Source of the DNA: Clostridiales bacterium
GTDB lineage: Bacteria > Bacillota > Clostridia > Peptostreptococcales > Anaerovoracaceae
Assembly: GCA_012841925.1 (NCBI GenBank)
Contig: DUTT01000017.1
Span: forward strand, 62,001 to 126,000
Length of the DNA stretch: 64,000 bases
Direction: 5' to 3'
Positions 59,430 to 64,000 of this stretch are shown here, in pieces. Position 1 is the stretch's first letter, and every line of letters begins with the position of its first letter. Both the position numbers and the translations under genes were made by a program. The notes under the pieces are model-generated. The model worked only from the letters and a program-made list of their open reading frames with translations. It did no database searches and was not told the DNA's origin.

Positions 59430-61592
59430 TTAGTCCTCCGTGTACGGCGACACGTCAGGCTCGATCCAGGCTTTGCCATCGCGCCAGTCCACATCGAAGT
59501 CAAACAGCTTTGCAATATCCCGCAGCTTGATATAGTTGTTGCCGCCGATGGTATAGGCGGTCAGACCCGTCACCGGCGCGGCGGTGGCAGCCCACACAAA
59601 GTCTGTGGTGCTGAGCGTCGCACTTTTACTGTCCTTGCCGATTTCGGCAAGTTCACCGCCGACCCTGGTGTATAACGCATGGTTGTACAGCTTCGCCTTG
59701 CCGTCTTCCCAGCGGACATCGAAGCGGGTTTTCAGCAGGGCTGCCACATCCCTGAGTTTTACAAAGTTATTGCTATTGATGTTATAGGCAGGAAGATTAA
59801 CTTCTTTATCATTGAGCATAAATTTCGTGGCTGTGGGTTTTGCTGTGGTGTCGCCTGAGCCGCTTGGTCCGGCGGGCTTGGCTGGCTCGGGTTGAGCCGG
59901 AGCAGGTTTGACAGGGGCCGGCATATCGGCAACTTTATAGCTTTCCCCTGCGAAATATACATAACCGTTTGCATAGCCATAACCATAGCCGTCTGCCCTG
60001 CCGCCCAGGACGTAGTAGTCATTTTTTGCGGCAAAATCTACCACAATGTTTCCATAGCGGTCAAAGACGGTCCAGTAGCACTCATAGGCCTGTGTATCAA
60101 GATATGTAATAATTTGCCCCTGGTTAAGCTGGTGTTTTGCCAGGGTATAGCCGCCGCCCAGAGGCACGGCAACCCGATAGCCATCCAGCTTTTTAATCAG
60201 CTTGCCTGAATAATCATATATTTCCGCAAAGGTCCAGGAATATCCGCCACCCTTTGTCGGCACACCGCTTTTATTTACTTCCGTAGTGTATGTGTTGGTT
60301 ATAATGCCGTCTGCCCATTGGAAACCAACGTCACTGGAAGGATATATTCTGTCCTTATTTCCGGGAATAATTGCCTTGCCTGCTTTGTCCATTACCCCTA
60401 CGGGAGCATACAGGACCAGACCCTTGCTGAAGCCTTTTGCTCCAAGGTATTCAACAAAACAGGTCAGACCATCCTTGTAGCAAAGCATGAGGTTGTTGTA
60501 CATGTTTTCACCCCCGTACTTATAGGGAATGACTTGTTTGCCTGTTTTATCTATATATCCTATCTTGTTATAGGTATAGCCATCTGCTCTGCCTTGGTAC
60601 TGATATACCGCTGCCATTCCATCCTGAAAGGACATGGCCTCATCGAATTTCAGAGGGATGACTTCTTTACCGGTGGTATCGATAAATCCGTACTTATCGT
60701 CAGGCTTAATCTGCTTGCCGCTTCGCATCATAACCATAGTTACGCCATTTTCTGAACCGGCTCCCACAACACCATCCCCGTTCATAATGGCCTTGACTAC
60801 TTCCTCCCCTTCAATCGCAACCTTCACCAGGCCATCGTAAACAATATGGCTGCTGGCTGCCGGATAATACTTAAATGGGGTGATAAGCTTGCCGCTGGTG
60901 TTGATGTAGGCACAGGCACCCTTGTATTTGTCATATACTTTTGCGATTCCCTGGGAAAATTTCTCTGCCCGGTCAAACTGAGCCTTGATTACCACATTGC
61001 CTTTGGCGTCCTTGTAGCCATACAGATTGTTTTCCGTATAAACCGACCAGCTTTCTCCGCTGGTGTCCGGTTCTGAACTTGCCTTGATAAAACGGAATTC
61101 AGCATGGTTTGGGGCATCCAGACCTTTATATGTCCAGAGAATAACATTGGTTCCGTCGGCATTTTTCTGGCCGGATGCATTGACAACAAGTTGTGGAGCC
61201 TCAGGTGGCCGCAGGCTGAAAATGTCCGATTTATCTTTGTTGAAGTTGGTGGCCTCCCAGTGGATGAGCCAGATGTAGGGGTCTTTTACCGCTTTGACTC
61301 GTGTCCCGTCTTTTCTGCTGTCCTCCAGGCCCAGATACCTGCCATCCTTCATTTTCAGGGTAAACTGGCTACCCCCCTTGCTTTCCACGTAAAAAGCCTC
61401 GTTTTCGGACAGCTTGCGGAGTTCCGCTTTTCCATCTGCGGTAATATTGAGATAATTATTCATGCTGCGCAGATAATACCAGTCATTTCTAATAGTACTC
61501 TCGTCTGTCCACTGTGTTGCAAAAGCCGATACAGGCATCAGGGTCAATACCATGGACATGATGACCAGTAGGCTTACAATTTTCCTTTTCAT
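59430..61592 (-). CDS. Secreted WG-repeat protein with ricin-like and copper-amine-oxidase-N-like domains
   Basis: The start is the ATG behind AGGAGGAAG (MKRKIVSLLVIMSMVLTLMPVSAFA signal split at residue 25). The 720-residue exported protein has a beta-trefoil-like region (about 30-165, ending NVILWTYKGLDAPNHAEFRFI). WG/KWG repeats follow (about 185-500; units such as KYGFIDTTGKEVIPLKFDEAMSFQDGMA and NKIGYIDKTGKQVIPYKY). Next come a Pro/Ala-rich linker (about 555-590) and two copies of a stalk domain of copper amine oxidase N type (NNFVKLRDVAALL...DVRWEDGKAKLY and NNYIKLRDIAKLF...DVDWRDGKAWIE). It is probably cell-surface attached; ligand unknown. Confidence 0.88.
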   Translation of the reverse strand: MKRKIVSLLVIMSMVLTLMPVSAFATQWTDESTIRNDWYYLRSMNNYLNITADGKAELRKLSENEAFYVESKGGSQFTLKMKDGRYLGLEDSRKDGTRVKAVKDPYIWLIHWEATNFNKDKSDIFSLRPPEAPQLVVNASGQKNADGTNVILWTYKGLDAPNHAEFRFIKASSEPDTSGESWSVYTENNLYGYKDAKGNVVIKAQFDRAEKFSQGIAKVYDKYKGACAYINTSGKLITPFKYYPAASSHIVYDGLVKVAIEGEEVVKAIMNGDGVVGAGSENGVTMVMMRSGKQIKPDDKYGFIDTTGKEVIPLKFDEAMSFQDGMAAVYQYQGRADGYTYNKIGYIDKTGKQVIPYKYGGENMYNNLMLCYKDGLTCFVEYLGAKGFSKGLVLYAPVGVMDKAGKAIIPGNKDRIYPSSDVGFQWADGIITNTYTTEVNKSGVPTKGGGYSWTFAEIYDYSGKLIKKLDGYRVAVPLGGGYTLAKHQLNQGQIITYLDTQAYECYWTVFDRYGNIVVDFAAKNDYYVLGGRADGYGYGYANGYVYFAGESYKVADMPAPVKPAPAQPEPAKPAGPSGSGDTTAKPTATKFMLNDKEVNLPAYNINSNNFVKLRDVAALLKTRFDVRWEDGKAKLYNHALYTRVGGELAEIGKDSKSATLSTTDFVWAATAAPVTGLTAYTIGGNNYIKLRDIAKLFDFDVDWRDGKAWIEPDVSPYTED

Positions 61593-61681
61593 GTTTCTTC
61601 CTCCTGTAAATTGAACCATACAAACACAAAATTCCAGCTACAATTTAACAGGATTCTCTAAACAAAACCCGTCCGCTGCAC

Positions 61682-61715
61682 GAAACACATTTTTTCTGGC
61701 ATGAAACATAGTTTT
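61682..61715. repeat. Direct repeats upstream of the LytTR regulator gene
   Basis: GAAACACATTTTT (61682-61694) and GAAACATAGTTTT (61703-61715) share 11 of 13 positions and are spaced 21 bases apart, two helical turns. LytTR regulators bind pairs of direct repeats with this spacing. They lie between the WG-repeat gene and the regulator gene. Confidence 0.55.
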
Positions 61716-61777
61716 AGATTGTCGACTTTTATAGTAAAATGACTTTGCTAAAGAAGATTGAGAAGCGGAGAGATCTT

Positions 61778-62506
61778 ATGCTGCATATTGCGGTCTGTGA
61801 CGATCATATGGACGAGCTGTCCAACATGATACAGCTCATCGACCTGTACCGGACGTCAAGGCATATCAACTGCGAACACGCCGGATTTTTAAACGGGTTA
61901 GATCTGATTTCAGCCCTGGAAAAAGGAAAGCGGTTTGATATATACTGCCTGGATATTATGATGCCGGGATTTAGCGGGATGGATGCAGCGAAGGAAATCC
62001 GCACATTTGACAAAACTGCGCCGATTTTATTCTTCACCTCTTCGCCTGAGTACGCCCTGGAAAGCTATTCGGTGAAGGCAATCAACTATGTGCTCAAGCC
62101 GGTTTCAAAAGAAAAACTGTTCTTTACCTTTGACGATCTGCTGGAGCAGATGAACATGAGAAACGAAGTGGATGCGATTATTGTAAGGAGCAACGAGGGC
62201 ATCCAAAAAATAGTGGTCTCCAGCTTAGTGTTTGCCGAGGTCATCGGCAGAAACGTCCTCTATCACCTGCACTCCGGCAAAGTCATCGAGTGCACGGAAG
62301 CTTTTTCCCCTGTCTGCGACCACCTGATGAAATACGGGTGTTTCGTCAAACCCCACCGTTCTTATCTGGTAAATATGCAGTATATAGATACGATCGATAA
62401 CCATCAGATTACATTGCAGACTCTTTCCGCTGTTCCGATCGCACAGGGCAAGGCAAAGGAGATGAAGCAGCGCTATCTGAATTATCAAATGGAGGAGGAC
62501 GCTTAA
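61778..62506 (+). CDS. LytTR-family response regulator (AgrA/VirR-like)
   Basis: The start is the ATG behind GGAGAG (MLHIAVCDDHMDELSNM). The 242-residue protein has a receiver domain with acidic pocket Asp8/Asp9, phospho-acceptor Asp59 (YCLDIMMPGFSG) and Lys in YVLKPVSKE. A C-terminal LytTR DNA-binding domain follows (about 140-238, FAEVIGRNVLYHLHSGKVIECTEAF... and FVKPHRSYLVNMQYI). It is the partner of the kinase one base downstream. Its likely targets include its own promoter region and the divergent WG-repeat gene, by inference. Confidence 0.93.
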   Translation: MLHIAVCDDHMDELSNMIQLIDLYRTSRHINCEHAGFLNGLDLISALEKGKRFDIYCLDIMMPGFSGMDAAKEIRTFDKTAPILFFTSSPEYALESYSVKAINYVLKPVSKEKLFFTFDDLLEQMNMRNEVDAIIVRSNEGIQKIVVSSLVFAEVIGRNVLYHLHSGKVIECTEAFSPVCDHLMKYGCFVKPHRSYLVNMQYIDTIDNHQITLQTLSAVPIAQGKAKEMKQRYLNYQMEEDA

Positions 62507-62507
62507 A

Positions 62508-63779
62508 ATGGCCGTCACCGTGATCGGACTCCTGCGATTTGGAGTCTCCCTGGTCTTTGGCATAACGGTATCCGTCCTCTTTGCGGGGGTTGAACGCACA
62601 AGGAAAAATAAACGCGTCGCCATTTATCTCTGTATCGTTTTCTTGCTTATCCAGACCGTCAGCTGGCGGCTCCTGGGATTGGATTTGACATCAAAGCTAT
62701 ACCCGCTGATTATCCACCTGCCGCTGATTGTAATATTCACCCTGTACTATAAACGCCCATGGCTCATGTCCGCCATCGGTGTGCTTTCCGGCTATCTTTG
62801 CTGCCAGGCGCCGCGCTGGATTGGTTTTCTTGCGGGGGCTGCTTTAGATAGCAAAATTGCAGATCACCTTTTTTATATCGCAGCCGTGCTATTGTTCTAT
62901 TATTTCTTGAAGAGGTATGTGACCGGCTCAGTTCGACAGCTGATGGAGGCCTCCGCTAAAGCTCGCTTGTTTTTAGGCGGAGTGCCTCTCTTTTACTACC
63001 TGTTCGATTATACGACCACCATTTACACCGATGTGCTTTACAGCGGAACCGAATGGGCCGTGCAGTTTATGCCTTCGACAATTTCTATTTTCTATTTTTT
63101 GTTTGTTGTCCTTTACTACGCGGAGACGCAAAAGCAAGCAAACCTTCAACGCGAACGGGACATGCTGGATGCGCAGTTTCGTCTGGCTCAAACAGAGTTT
63201 GCCTCCCTGCGGCAGCTGCAGCAGAACGCCGCAGCCTACCGTCACGATATGCGCCACCATTTTGCTCTTTTGCAAGGGTTGACCTCCAAAGAAAACATAG
63301 AGGGGATAAGAGAATACCTGCGCACGGCCCAGTCCGACATGGAGGCCATTACGCCCGCGCGCTTTTGCGAAAACGAAACCGTCAACCTGATTTTGTCCGC
63401 CTACGCAACAAAAGCGAAGCAAGCGGAAATCATGTTGACGGTAGATGCGAAGCTGCCTGATGTGCTTCCGTTTAGCGATACAGAACTTTGCGCGCTTTTA
63501 TCAAACGCTTTAGAAAATGCTATACAAGCTACGAAAAATATGCCTGACAAGTCGGATCGCTCTATTGCGGTGCGAATGTATTCCAAAAATAACAAGCTGT
63601 GCATCGACATTCGCAACCGTTATCAGACAGAACCGACATTTTGCCGGGGGCTTCCTGTATCAAGAGAACAGGAGCACGGTCTCGGAACAAAAAGCATGGC
63701 CCATATCGTGGAAAAACACGGGGGTGTATTCCAGTTTTCAGCGAAGGACGGCTGGTTTGTATTTCAGGCTACAGCCTAA
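62508..63779 (+). CDS. GHKL-family sensor histidine kinase (AgrC-like)
   Basis: The 423-residue protein has six membrane helices (about 1-205), a coiled linker (ETQKQANLQRERDMLDAQF) and a kinase core. The phospho-acceptor is His246 in YRHDMRHHFALLQGL. The ATPase domain has the N-box LLSNALENAIQAT and the G-box HGLGTKSMAHIVEKHGG of GHKL kinases. This is the peptide- or small-signal-sensing type seen in agr-like systems, but no agrB or pheromone gene is visible. Confidence 0.92.
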   Translation: MAVTVIGLLRFGVSLVFGITVSVLFAGVERTRKNKRVAIYLCIVFLLIQTVSWRLLGLDLTSKLYPLIIHLPLIVIFTLYYKRPWLMSAIGVLSGYLCCQAPRWIGFLAGAALDSKIADHLFYIAAVLLFYYFLKRYVTGSVRQLMEASAKARLFLGGVPLFYYLFDYTTTIYTDVLYSGTEWAVQFMPSTISIFYFLFVVLYYAETQKQANLQRERDMLDAQFRLAQTEFASLRQLQQNAAAYRHDMRHHFALLQGLTSKENIEGIREYLRTAQSDMEAITPARFCENETVNLILSAYATKAKQAEIMLTVDAKLPDVLPFSDTELCALLSNALENAIQATKNMPDKSDRSIAVRMYSKNNKLCIDIRNRYQTEPTFCRGLPVSREQEHGLGTKSMAHIVEKHGGVFQFSAKDGWFVFQATA

Positions 63780-63812
63780 AAGGACTGTCACTGCTCGCCT
63801 TCGACAGGATCC

Positions 63813-64000
63813 TCAGCGCGCGTTTACGGTTCCGATGTCGGTTACCCGGCCGCTTTGGACGGTAATTCCTGTTTTAGAGGGATTGGAGCTTCCAACAACA
63901 AATAATTCATAGGTGCCAGGAGCAAGGGCAAGGACAAAGGACCCGTCACTTTGTATATTCGCCTGCAGTGTCCAGGCGTCGGGGCTGTGGCGAAAGTCGG
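63813..64000 (-). CDS. C-terminal end of a carboxypeptidase-regulatory-like (Ig-fold) domain protein
   Basis: The minus strand is open from the window edge to TGA 63813-63815, giving 62 residues: DFRHSPDAWTLQANIQSDG, then SFVLALAPGTYELFVVGSSN and PSKTGITVQSGRVTDIGTVNAR. The G-S-F-V-L...APGTYEL pattern is that of carboxypeptidase regulatory-like (CarboxypepD_reg) domains, common at the surface protein C-terminus. The rest of the protein is outside the window. It converges on the kinase gene. Confidence 0.7.
   Translation of the reverse strand, partial: DFRHSPDAWTLQANIQSDGSFVLALAPGTYELFVVGSSNPSKTGITVQSGRVTDIGTVNAR

Noticed and set aside
1..64000. tRNA and rRNA genes, and common riboswitches
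   Set aside because: No CCA-ended cloverleaf, rRNA segment or familiar riboswitch core was found by reading the intergenic regions; a covariance-model scan would be the decisive test.

Overview
The window looks like a chromosomal segment of an anaerobic, fairly GC-rich member of the Clostridia (Bacillota). Support comes from the gene content and order: a 13-gene fatty-acid operon with FabK-type enoyl reductases and a MarR-family first gene, a YerC/YecD-type TrpR-like protein, FtsEX next to a coiled-coil M23 hydrolase, a Y-family polymerase under a GAAC-N4-GTTC SOS box, barnase/barstar, GHKL/LytTR signalling and GGAGG ribosome sites throughout. No rRNA, tRNA, CRISPR array or intact transposon was seen.

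Layout. 1-9.4 kb: end of a TrpR-like gene, then a leftward block of cell-envelope and repair genes (S41 protease, recJ, M23 hydrolase, ftsX, ftsE, an unusual P-loop-like protein), a split transketolase and a WecG/TagA glycosyltransferase, with wecC divergent. 10.9-21.5 kb: one leftward operon, marR-fabH-acpP-fabK-fabD-fabG-flavoprotein-fabF-accB-fabZ-accC-accD-accA, which contains the malonyl-CoA and type II fatty-acid enzymes. Its leader carries a consensus promoter, a possible operator and four tandem 19-bp repeats. 21.5-26.2 kb: SOS-type polymerase pair, LysR regulator with divergent cation/proton antiporter, nagB. 26.4-31.3 kb: livKHMGF branched-chain amino acid ABC importer. 31.3-36.5 kb: a candidate 38-residue selenoprotein with a SECIS-like hairpin, purC, mutY, a cadC-cadA metal-efflux pair and a C39-like protein.

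36.7-41.9 kb: YkvI-type transporter, then a leftward cluster of two NifX-like proteins, an Mrp ATPase, two MinD-like ATPases with ferredoxin domains, a DUF134 regulator and a DUF5320-like protein. This set resembles the orange-protein (ORP) Mo/Fe-cluster loci of anaerobes. 42-56.8 kb: mixed metabolic and surface genes (MBL hydrolase, amidohydrolase, SulP transporter, UDG-like protein, AlgJ/AlgI-type acetylation pair, barnase and barstar, nitrilase, lipoproteins, a frameshifted SLH-like gene, ychF, flavodoxin). 56.8-64 kb: a more AT-rich, accessory-looking stretch that begins with a 131-bp imperfect palindrome and carries a membrane protein, LemA, a WG-repeat surface protein, and a LytTR/GHKL two-component pair.

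The most notable item is the UGA-containing mini-gene at 31333-31449. It was missed by ordinary ORF calling but has a ribosome site, a CPP-U motif, one membrane helix and a correctly placed SECIS-like stem-loop.
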